From assembly GCA_937892665.1 (NCBI GenBank), contig CALBJF010000163.1, positions 1 through 14,652 on the forward strand: 14,652 nt of DNA, in the 5' to 3' direction. Every line of letters starts with the position of its first letter. Positions within the stretch are counted from its first letter, which is position 1. This DNA comes from an uncultured euryarchaeote. Lineage in GTDB: Archaea > Thermoplasmatota > Poseidoniia > Poseidoniales > Poseidoniaceae. Below, in pieces: positions 1 to 5,455 of this stretch. The position numbers were made by a program, and so were the translations under genes. Below the pieces are notes generated by a model that searched no databases, was not told where the DNA came from, and worked only from the letters and a program-made list of their open reading frames with translations.

Positions 1-11
1 ACCCCTTCGAT

Positions 12-30
12 AATGCTTATTTGCTTTAAT
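12..30 (+). promoter_or_regulatory. Candidate TATA-type promoter for the DUF4832 lipoprotein gene
   Basis: An AT-rich stretch (GCTTATTTGCTTTAATG, about 15-31) lies roughly 20-30 bp before the GTG start at 45. That is the distance expected if transcription starts at or very near the start codon (leaderless mRNA). No Shine-Dalgarno-like sequence is visible before the GTG, which fits a leaderless gene. This is inference from spacing and composition only; no BRE purine run is obvious. Confidence 0.3.
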
Positions 31-44
31 GAGCAGCAAGAAGT

Positions 45-1382
45 GTGAGAACGGATGCCCTTTTTTTGGTCTTTCTCTTCTTGACTCCACTGTTTGCTGG
101 TTGTCTTGCGCCAGATGAAAAAGTTCAATCTACTCAACAACAAGATCCTATAGTCCTTGAAGGAAAGATTGAATTCGAAGTGAATTTTAATTTTGATTTA
201 CATCGAACGGCAGAAAACCCACTCCGAGGATTCTACACCAACTATGACTGGGGTGAGCCCGTTTACGACTTCCCAGCAAGCCTTGAATTCGCCTACATTC
301 CATTGTCAGAACTCATGTCTGGACCATCAAATTTCACGTTCGATACAGGGCTAGAACCTCGACTTATTGCTGCTGAAGAACGAGCACATCAACTCATATT
401 AAGGCCGTATATCGATTATCCGAACAAAGCATCTGGTTTGCCGGCTTTTTTGGAAGATCAAGTTGAGATGCGCTCTTATTCAGATCACGGTGGCGGGCTG
501 TCACCAGATTACAATAATTCACAATTACGCGCAGCCCTTTCTTCATTTATCCAGGCCTTTGGTCAAGCCTATGATGGCGATAATCGAATTGCTGTGATTC
601 AACTAGGGCTTCTCGGTTTCTGGGGCGAATGGCATACTTGGCCGCATTCAGAATGGTTCCCTGGCGATGAATATCTTACAGAAATTCTCGACACCTATGA
701 TCAATCGTTTAACCAGACATTACTCCAAGTTCGATATCCTGTTGCTAACAGTCCCGATCTTAAGATAGGCTTCCATGACGATTCTTTTGCTCATTCTACT
801 ATCGGTGATGTTGAGTGGCATTTCCACCCACGCCTTGTTACTTCAGGTGCTGACGAGCATTGGAAGAACTCTCCAGTTGGAGGTGAATTACGCCCAGAAG
901 TTCAGCAGAGCATCTTTGAGGCGAATTCAAATCCTCAACACCAGAACTTTTCCCAATGCGTTGAGGCAACTCACGCTTCCATGTTACTCAATTATGCCGC
1001 CTTTTCTGGAGGTTTAAATTCGACAAATGAAATTCAAAATGCGGAAAATGCTGCTTTATCGCTCGGATATGCCCTGCATGTGGCTCATGCTAACCTTTCC
1101 GATAATCAATTACATTTGACAATAGAAAACCGAGGCACAGCTCCATTCTATTACCCACTTTCCGTACATCTCACGGACAGTGAAAATATCACACTAACTC
1201 TGGAACTACCCATTTACATTACGGGACAATCTTATTCGCCAATTATTTTTGATGTCTCCTCTTTACAACTGCCAAGTAATGAATCGGCTTGGATACTTTC
1301 ACTTGACTCTGAATATATTCTTCCAAATCAGGAGATACTTTTTGCAACAGCGCCAGAGGATGCTCTGATTCAAGTAAAATGA
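45..1382 (+). CDS. Secreted lipoprotein with DUF4874 and DUF4832 domains (TIM-barrel hydrolase-like)
   Basis: A 445-residue protein starting at GTG; an in-frame TGA at 30-32 lies just upstream and there is no in-frame ATG nearby, so GTG is the only sensible start. Residues 5-20 form a hydrophobic signal ending in a lipobox (LFAGC, Cys20), so the mature protein should be lipid-anchored on the outer face of the membrane. The segment NPLRGFYTNYDWG (about 58-70) is the typical opening of DUF4874. The stretch LGLLGFWGEWHTWP (about 187-200) and the following ANSPDLKIGFHDDSF match the DUF4874-DUF4832 pair, which is often found in surface proteins and has a fold like glycoside hydrolases. The acidic and aromatic residues around FWGEW could form an active site, but no reaction is established for the family. 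The C-terminal 100 residues look like a beta-sandwich. It is the only plus-strand gene here and converges on the ferredoxin cluster. Domain assignment is from recognition of motifs, not a search. Confidence 0.75.
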   Translation: MRTDALFLVFLFLTPLFAGCLAPDEKVQSTQQQDPIVLEGKIEFEVNFNFDLHRTAENPLRGFYTNYDWGEPVYDFPASLEFAYIPLSELMSGPSNFTFDTGLEPRLIAAEERAHQLILRPYIDYPNKASGLPAFLEDQVEMRSYSDHGGGLSPDYNNSQLRAALSSFIQAFGQAYDGDNRIAVIQLGLLGFWGEWHTWPHSEWFPGDEYLTEILDTYDQSFNQTLLQVRYPVANSPDLKIGFHDDSFAHSTIGDVEWHFHPRLVTSGADEHWKNSPVGGELRPEVQQSIFEANSNPQHQNFSQCVEATHASMLLNYAAFSGGLNSTNEIQNAENAALSLGYALHVAHANLSDNQLHLTIENRGTAPFYYPLSVHLTDSENITLTLELPIYITGQSYSPIIFDVSSLQLPSNESAWILSLDSEYILPNQEILFATAPEDALIQVK

Positions 1383-1408
1383 AGATTGTAGAAATTAACT
1401 TAAGGTAA

Positions 1409-1558
1409 CTATTTTGTTCGAAGAGTGTGCTTTTGACGCTTTTCAACTTCTGCGAATTTCTTTTTGATTTTCCAGATAAGAAAACGGGCTGCAATAGTTA
1501 CTGCAACGATGTTGACAAGGAGGAGAAACCATTCGATAGCACCCCATTCTTCGAACAT
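1409..1558 (-). CDS. Small single-pass membrane protein, 49 aa, downstream of ferredoxin
   Basis: An ATG at 1558-1556 opens 49 codons closed by TAG at 1411-1409. The product begins MFEEWGAIEWF, has one hydrophobic segment of about 19 residues (FLLLVNIVAVTIAARFLIW, residues 11-29), then a strongly basic tail (KIKKKF, EKRQKH, RTK). Acidic N-terminus, helix, then a positive C-terminus predicts a type with the C-terminus in the cytoplasm. It starts 9 nt after the ferredoxin stop and ends 26 nt from the convergent stop of the DUF4832 gene, so it fills an otherwise empty gap. I do not recognise the family. The clean TM-plus-basic-tail pattern, tight spacing and fit to the available space argue it is real; there is no clear SD before the ATG. 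A role as a membrane anchor or partner for the ferredoxin is speculation. Confidence 0.65.
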   Translation of the reverse strand: MFEEWGAIEWFLLLVNIVAVTIAARFLIWKIKKKFAEVEKRQKHTLRTK

Positions 1559-1567
1559 CTCATCATC

Positions 1568-1822
1568 TCATAATGGGGGTCGGACATCGATATCAACATC
1601 ACCCTTTGGACATCCAATGCAACCGAGTCTTGCGCCATCTTCGACGACGTCTTCATCCAAACCCGGGGGGAGAACTTCTGGAAGAGGAACATCGCCTGAA
1701 ACAAGGGTAACCATGCATGTCCCACACGTACCAGATGAGCAGTTTGTAGGAATTGAAACCCCAGCATCTTCTGCAAGTTCAACCAGAGTAAAATCTGCTT
1801 GTACAGTTGCTTGCCCAAGCAA
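1568..1822 (-). CDS. Plant-type [2Fe-2S] ferredoxin
   Basis: An 84-residue product with the classic plant/halobacterial-type ferredoxin cluster loop: CSSGTCGTC (Cys28, Cys33, Cys36) and a fourth cysteine after 31 residues in RLGCIGC (Cys68). It should carry one [2Fe-2S] cluster and act as a one-electron carrier. The start used here is TTG at 1822-1820, preceded by GAGG with 7 nt spacing. This start removes most of the usual first beta strand: in-frame codons upstream read AVVRFFRGIQLL, which looks like that strand, but they run back without any ATG, GTG or TTG to the TGA at 1876-1874 that ends the upstream gene. The reading frame is therefore continuous with the upstream zinc-ribbon gene except for that TGA. 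An ATG at 1854-1852 is one base out of frame and would join the ferredoxin frame if the T5 run near 1835-1840 had one more T. Family assignment is firm; the N-terminus is not. Confidence 0.85.
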   Translation of the reverse strand: MLGQATVQADFTLVELAEDAGVSIPTNCSSGTCGTCMVTLVSGDVPLPEVLPPGLDEDVVEDGARLGCIGCPKGDVDIDVRPPL

Positions 1823-1873
1823 TTGTATTCCTCGGAAAAACCGAACAACTGCATCTGAAGAGATGGTTCCACC

Positions 1874-2965
1874 TCAGCGACCAGGCTTGTTTCGAGTCCA
1901 ACGACCTGTTTGCTTATTGAAGAACAAACCAGCCTTCTTCATCCACTTGTTGAACTTGGTTGCACCTGCTCCAGTCCGTAGAATGAAGTCTTCACGATCT
2001 TCTTGTGCTTGGATGTAGCCCTTGACAGCCAACGTCTGGTCAATCCAGTCGTTAATGTCCATGAGGCCTCCAGTAAGGCCAGCAGACTCAACTTCTGCGC
2101 TGATGAGATCAGCAGTTGCGCCTGTAGCTTCCAGATCCTTTCGAAGTTGTTCGTTTACATCGTTGAAGCCAAGATTTGCTGGCTTTGGAGGAACTGGATT
2201 ACGAGGAGCTTTGTCAACATCAATGATGATACGAGAACCGTTGCTGAGTTTCGCTTCTGCCATATCGCCGAGTGGTGGAGTAAAACTGGTCTCACATTCC
2301 CAACAAATCAAAGCATACTCGTCACTTCGATCAGGATCTCTCGATGAACGAGGATCCATTTCATCTCCACATTCAGGGCATGCATGGAAGATGAGTGCAG
2401 GGACGTGATTGCGTCGGAAATCGACGATGTCCTGAGGTGTTCCTTCTAATTCGAGAAGTTCGTGATCACGTGCAGCTTCAAGCCCACGTGTTTCGAGTTG
2501 GTCACGAATTTTGACCTTCTGATCATCTTTTCCTTCATCATTAAGGCTGTTCTCAAGTTTAACAATTAATTCAACAGTCTTACCGAGACGGTTCATGATG
2601 AGTTTCTTGTCCTTGAATGCAGTGACCTTCGCCAACTTGATTCGTTCTTTCTGTTCAGCAAGCTCAGTCAAAACGTCCTTCTGCTTACGCTTGAACTTCA
2701 TCTCTTCAATCCGACTTTCTTGTTTACGGTCTGGAGCAAGAACCTTTGCAAGGAACCGTTCTTTCCCGTGACTTTGAGGCCCAGCGGTGATGATGCTGAT
2801 GACACCTTCTGCGATGTCAGGCTTCAGGCCATAATTTTCAATCAGTTTCTCAGAGTCGATTTTTTTCAAATCGCCTATTTTGAGTCCCGCATCAGCGAGT
2901 AGTTGCGCAGTTGTATCATCGATTCCTCGACGAAGTAATGCGAGATATGTGTCCTTCTTTGCCAT
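1874..2965 (-). CDS. Uncharacterised protein: helix-hairpin-helix-like N-terminus, coiled coil, zinc ribbon
   Basis: I do not recognise a named family. The open frame extends upstream to 3094, inside rsmA, but the ATG at 2965-2963 has a strong SD (GGAGGGG, 5 nt before it), giving 363 residues; the longer start would overlap rsmA by 50 nt and add a low-quality N-terminus. Residues 7-60 (LALLRRGIDDTTAQLL ... LKPDIAEGVISII) look like tandem helix-hairpin-helix or SAM-like helices with DNA/RNA-binding character. Residues about 80-175 are highly charged and probably coiled coil. Then comes a zinc ribbon, CPECGDEM and CWECETSF (Cys196, 199, 221, 224). The C-terminus has a conserved-looking helical section (270-325) and a tail rich in Lys, Trp and Phe (WMKKAGLFFNKQTGRW). 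It lies 79 bp after rsmA in the informational operon. Binding to nucleic acid or the transcription/translation machinery is a reasonable inference, no more. Confidence 0.7.
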   Translation of the reverse strand: MAKKDTYLALLRRGIDDTTAQLLADAGLKIGDLKKIDSEKLIENYGLKPDIAEGVISIITAGPQSHGKERFLAKVLAPDRKQESRIEEMKFKRKQKDVLTELAEQKERIKLAKVTAFKDKKLIMNRLGKTVELIVKLENSLNDEGKDDQKVKIRDQLETRGLEAARDHELLELEGTPQDIVDFRRNHVPALIFHACPECGDEMDPRSSRDPDRSDEYALICWECETSFTPPLGDMAEAKLSNGSRIIIDVDKAPRNPVPPKPANLGFNDVNEQLRKDLEATGATADLISAEVESAGLTGGLMDINDWIDQTLAVKGYIQAQEDREDFILRTGAGATKFNKWMKKAGLFFNKQTGRWTRNKPGR

Positions 2966-2970
2966 AACGT

Positions 2971-2977
2971 CCCCTCC
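2971..2977 (-). promoter_or_regulatory. Strong Shine-Dalgarno site deciding the start of the zinc-ribbon gene
   Basis: On the minus strand the sequence reads GGAGGGG, 5 nt before ATG at 2965-2963. It fits the archaeal anti-SD and is the best ribosome binding site in this part of the window. It argues that the gene starts at 2965 and not at the open-frame limit at 3094. Confidence 0.75.
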
Positions 2978-3044
2978 GACAATGTAAGCCGAGGGAGCGT
3001 TCCTAAGAAAACCCTCCCCCGCAACTGTTCGGTAATAATGGCTC

Positions 3045-3911
3045 TCAATTCGAGCCTTTTTCAACCCCCACGGCGAGTATAACCCAATCTTCAAGTTGAA
3101 GTGATTCAGGTCTCAAATCCATCAATTCGTGGTCAAGATGTGAAGAAATTGAATCCTTCCATCGTTGAGCATGCCAGCCTTTGAGGCGAGAAATTCTTCT
3201 TGGTGCGCGTTTCAACGTACTCCTAATTTTCTTTCTCCTCTCTGCAAATGCCTGATGAATCATCATGCGGATTAAGCGTTTGTCGGCTGGCCATATTGTC
3301 TCATGTGGATGAAGTGAGACGACTTGCGAGTGTACAGCCGGTTGAGGGCTGAAACTATGCGGGGCGACAACATGATGTCCCTCAACATTCCAATCGAGAG
3401 CCACCGTCATACCAAGAGAGCCAACATCACTCGGATGTCGCATCGTCAATCGCTGAGCAAATTCTTGCTGAACCATTAACACCACAGATTGGAGTGATGT
3501 TTCGTTCAATGCGTTAAATTTTGTAATCTTCTCAATCAACGGGGATGAGATCTGATAGGGTATATTCGCCACAATTTTCGTAATCGATTTTGGCCACTCT
3601 TCCAGCAGGGCGTCACCATGCAAGAGAGTGAGTTTCCCGTTGCTTTGTTGTTCAGAAAATACGTTGTCAAGATGAAGCACAGGGCCATCATCGAGTTCGA
3701 TTGCAGTAACTGTTGCTCCTGTTTCTAAGAGCACTTGGGTCAAGGTTCCAGGACCTGGTCCAATTTCGAGAACATGATCTTTGGATGTGATTTCTGCTAA
3801 TTCCACCATGGTCTTGAGGAGTTGATCATCAATGAGAAAATGCTGACCTAAATCGGTATTTGGTGGCTGATATGCACGCAACGAATCAATCAAGTCTCTT
3901 GCTGATTTCAT
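3045..3911 (-). CDS. rsmA: 16S rRNA dimethyladenosine transferase (KsgA/Dim1 family)
   Basis: A 288-residue Rossmann methyltransferase that transfers four methyl groups from S-adenosylmethionine to two adjacent adenosines near the 3' end of 16S rRNA (helix 45), a late step of small-subunit assembly. The opening NTDLGQHFLID (about 18-28) is the family's LGQxFL signature. Motif I is VLEIGPGPGTLT (47-58), the acidic end of strand 2 is IELDD (Glu72), the post-strand-3 Asp is HGDAL (Asp100), and the catalytic motif IV is NIPYQISSP (Asn116). The C-terminal FAERRKKIRSTLKR is the usual basic helical domain. Length is normal. The ATG overlaps the DUF655 stop as ATGA (3908-3911), and GGTGA lies 5 nt upstream of the start, so translation is coupled. 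DUF655 next to rsmA is a standard euryarchaeal arrangement. Confidence 0.97.
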   Translation of the reverse strand: MKSARDLIDSLRAYQPPNTDLGQHFLIDDQLLKTMVELAEITSKDHVLEIGPGPGTLTQVLLETGATVTAIELDDGPVLHLDNVFSEQQSNGKLTLLHGDALLEEWPKSITKIVANIPYQISSPLIEKITKFNALNETSLQSVVLMVQQEFAQRLTMRHPSDVGSLGMTVALDWNVEGHHVVAPHSFSPQPAVHSQVVSLHPHETIWPADKRLIRMMIHQAFAERRKKIRSTLKRAPRRISRLKGWHAQRWKDSISSHLDHELMDLRPESLQLEDWVILAVGVEKGSN

Positions 3912-4672
3912 GCATTCACCGGAAACAGATGATCGATCAATCGCGGTTGGAGTGTTCTATCCTCAATCTCAGAGAAGAATCTGCGTGCTAGTAATTCTGC
4001 AGCGTCAATGCTACACTTTTCGTTTAATTCAGCCAAAGAAGCAAATCCAGATGAGCCACGAAGCTCAACCATTTGTTGTGCTTTCTTACCGCCGATTCCG
4101 TCTAGAAGTTCAAATGCGTGTTGCTTGAGTGAGAGATTTCCTGCCTTGTTGAAGAAGGATTGAACGAAGTGCATTCCAAATTCTTCAACAAATAACTGGA
4201 TGATGAGAGGGAAGTCCAATTTTGCAGAGTTGCTCATCCGATCGAATATTGCTCCTCCGAGAAGGGTTCCTTTCAGGCCATTTTCTTCTCCACTTCCAAT
4301 ATAGATCCTTGAACTTGGGAGGATTGGTTCTGAAGATTCAATCCCGATTCGACATGGAATCAGTGATTCTTCTGTAAATCCTGTAATGACGCTATCTCCG
4401 GCATCAAATTCAACGACACGAGCCCATGAAGCATCATAGAGTGGCGAAGCATCTCTTCGGCGTTGTTGTGGACGTTGTTGACGTTGGCCTCCACGAGTAT
4501 CACGTCGTTGTTGGGGGCGTTGTTGTCTTCGCTCTCCACCAGATTGCTCTGTTTTCTTCTGAGCCTTTGGAATCTCTTTTCTACCAGTCGCTGGGGGAGG
4601 CATACTGGTGTCAACATTAGGTGTTGACTTGTTGAATTTACGAGGGGTATAATCGCGGCCTGGGCGGCTCAT
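3908..4672 (-). CDS. DUF655 RNA-binding-like protein with a long Arg/Gln-rich N-terminal tail
   Basis: The 254-residue product has two parts. Residues 1-77 are disordered and very basic, rich in Arg, Gln, Gly and Pro, with a 9-residue motif RQQRPQQRR present twice at a 15-residue period (49-57 and 64-72). Residues about 78-254 match archaeal DUF655: a small beta domain (WARVVEFDAGDSVITGFTEE), then a helical part containing an HhH-like segment, ELLDGIGGKKAQQMVELR (about 188-205). DUF655 proteins are normally around 180-200 residues, so the tail is an addition. Function is not established; the fold and constant neighbourhood with rpl21e, rpoF and rsmA suggest a role in RNA or ribosome biology. 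It begins 22 bp after rpoF with GGAAGTGA before the ATG, and its stop overlaps the rsmA start. Confidence 0.9.
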   Translation of the reverse strand: MSRPGRDYTPRKFNKSTPNVDTSMPPPATGRKEIPKAQKKTEQSGGERRQQRPQQRRDTRGGQRQQRPQQRRRDASPLYDASWARVVEFDAGDSVITGFTEESLIPCRIGIESSEPILPSSRIYIGSGEENGLKGTLLGGAIFDRMSNSAKLDFPLIIQLFVEEFGMHFVQSFFNKAGNLSLKQHAFELLDGIGGKKAQQMVELRGSSGFASLAELNEKCSIDAAELLARRFFSEIEDRTLQPRLIDHLFPVNA

Positions 4673-4694
4673 GCGTGTTCACTTCCTTTGGGTT

Positions 4695-5057
4695 TCACTC
4701 AACACCAATGTGTTGACGCACAAGTTCGAGAACTGTGTTGATATCTCCGTCATCTATGGAAGCACGGCGGCTTGCCATAACGGCCTTAATCTCAAGTTCT
4801 GTCATTGGCATGAGTTCTGCAAGTTTTGCAGCCAACTCTGGATATTTTTCAAAAGCAGGTACTTCTGCGATAGCAGCTTTCAATTCTTCGAATACAGCGG
4901 AAACTGTTGGGTATCCATTTCGATTCTCACTTGCAGCCCACTCAGCGTGGAAGAGAGCAGCCCGTTGTTCGTACGTCAAATCTCTTCGGCGTTCTTGAGC
5001 GCCCTTGAGCAAGTCACGGACGGTGGCAAAATCAACAATTTTTTCTTCTTCGGTCAT
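4695..5057 (-). CDS. rpoF: DNA-directed RNA polymerase subunit Rpo4 (RpoF, Rpb4-like)
   Basis: A 120-residue subunit that pairs with Rpo7 (RpoE) to form the stalk of archaeal RNA polymerase, involved in open-complex formation, processivity and RNA contact. The C-terminal helical HRDC-like part is recognisable: KYPELAAKLAELMPMTELEIKAVMASRR, followed by a short tail (VLELVRQHIGVE). The ATG at 5057-5055 is chosen because a GTGAT element sits just upstream and the protein then begins MTEEEK, as is usual; the frame also permits a GTG at 5066 that would add three residues and start right after the L21e stop. The gene follows rpl21e by 9 bp, a near-universal euryarchaeal pairing that links ribosome and polymerase synthesis. 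Confidence 0.93.
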   Translation of the reverse strand: MTEEEKIVDFATVRDLLKGAQERRRDLTYEQRAALFHAEWAASENRNGYPTVSAVFEELKAAIAEVPAFEKYPELAAKLAELMPMTELEIKAVMASRRASIDDGDINTVLELVRQHIGVE

Positions 5058-5066
5058 GAAAATCAC

Positions 5067-5357
5067 TCACTCCAATGGGCGGAGGTGTTCTGGACGGGCG
5101 ATGACAGTTTTCTGCATGTTTCCGTCTTTGACTGCAACGACCCAAGCAACACCTTGACGGCGTGTGATGAATCCAGTTCTTCCATTGAATCGGCGATGAG
5201 GCATACCCATTTGTTGTCCACCGTCAAGAACGATAGCAACACGGTCACCTTCGTCGTAGTTATGCATAACACGACTGATGTATGTGCGTGAACGGTCCTT
5301 TCGTCGTCGACGTAGAACGCTTCTTGTACCTACTCTCTGTCCCTTGGATCGCTTCAT
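5067..5357 (-). CDS. rpl21e: 50S ribosomal protein L21e (eL21)
   Basis: A 96-residue basic protein of the large subunit, found in archaea and eukaryotes only. The N-terminus is MKRSKGQRVGTRSVLRRRRKD and the centre carries the SH3-like barrel with DEGDRVAIVLDGGQQMGMPHRRFNGRTG, both diagnostic. Length is normal. The start is supported by a perfect SD (GGAGG, 8 nt before the ATG). It heads the tight rpl21e-rpoF-DUF655-rsmA operon; the 98-bp gap before it is large enough for its own promoter. Confidence 0.97.
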   Translation of the reverse strand: MKRSKGQRVGTRSVLRRRRKDRSRTYISRVMHNYDEGDRVAIVLDGGQQMGMPHRRFNGRTGFITRRQGVAWVVAVKDGNMQKTVIARPEHLRPLE

Positions 5358-5365
5358 TTTAGTGG

Positions 5366-5434
5366 CCTCCAGTGTTGGAAATCAGCATAAAGCCTGTTCC
5401 AAGCATCTTTGCGACCGACCCACTGCATATAAGC
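5366..5434 (-). promoter_or_regulatory. SD and candidate TATA element upstream of rpl21e
   Basis: On the minus strand GGAGG at 5370-5366 is the ribosome binding site of rpl21e. Further upstream, GCTTATATGC at 5434-5425 resembles an archaeal TATA box and would start a transcript with a leader of roughly 40 nt, long enough to contain the SD. The SD is secure; the promoter is inferred from sequence similarity and from the fact that this 98-bp gap is the largest in the informational block. Confidence 0.45.
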
Positions 5435-5455
5435 ACCGCGATGAATCAATACGCT

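Noticed and set aside
1498..1872. 124-residue minus-strand open frame in another phase over the ferredoxin
   Set aside because: Beyond its first few codons it has no recognisable features and it overlaps the real ferredoxin frame completely. Its start region is kept only as part of the start-codon finding.
1464..2018. 184-residue plus-strand open frame over the ferredoxin
   Set aside because: Low-complexity Ser/Thr/Arg-rich translation, antisense to a ferredoxin with an intact cluster motif; a shadow frame.
2966..3094. 44-codon N-terminal extension of the zinc-ribbon protein into rsmA
   Set aside because: It overlaps the end of rsmA by 50 nt, has no SD at its start, and an excellent SD precedes the internal ATG at 2965.
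4450..4540. Possible CRISPR-like or regulatory tandem repeats
   Set aside because: The repetition follows codon phase and encodes the Arg/Gln-rich tail of DUF655; there are no uniform repeats with spacers.
4671..5291. 206-residue plus-strand open frame across rpoF and rpl21e
   Set aside because: Antisense to two universally conserved genes; Phe/Cys/Ser-rich product typical of a reverse-strand shadow.
5358..5455. Possible tiny gene in the rpl21e-pus10 gap
   Set aside because: No start and stop pair of useful length with coding character; the gap is better explained by the promoter and SD of rpl21e.
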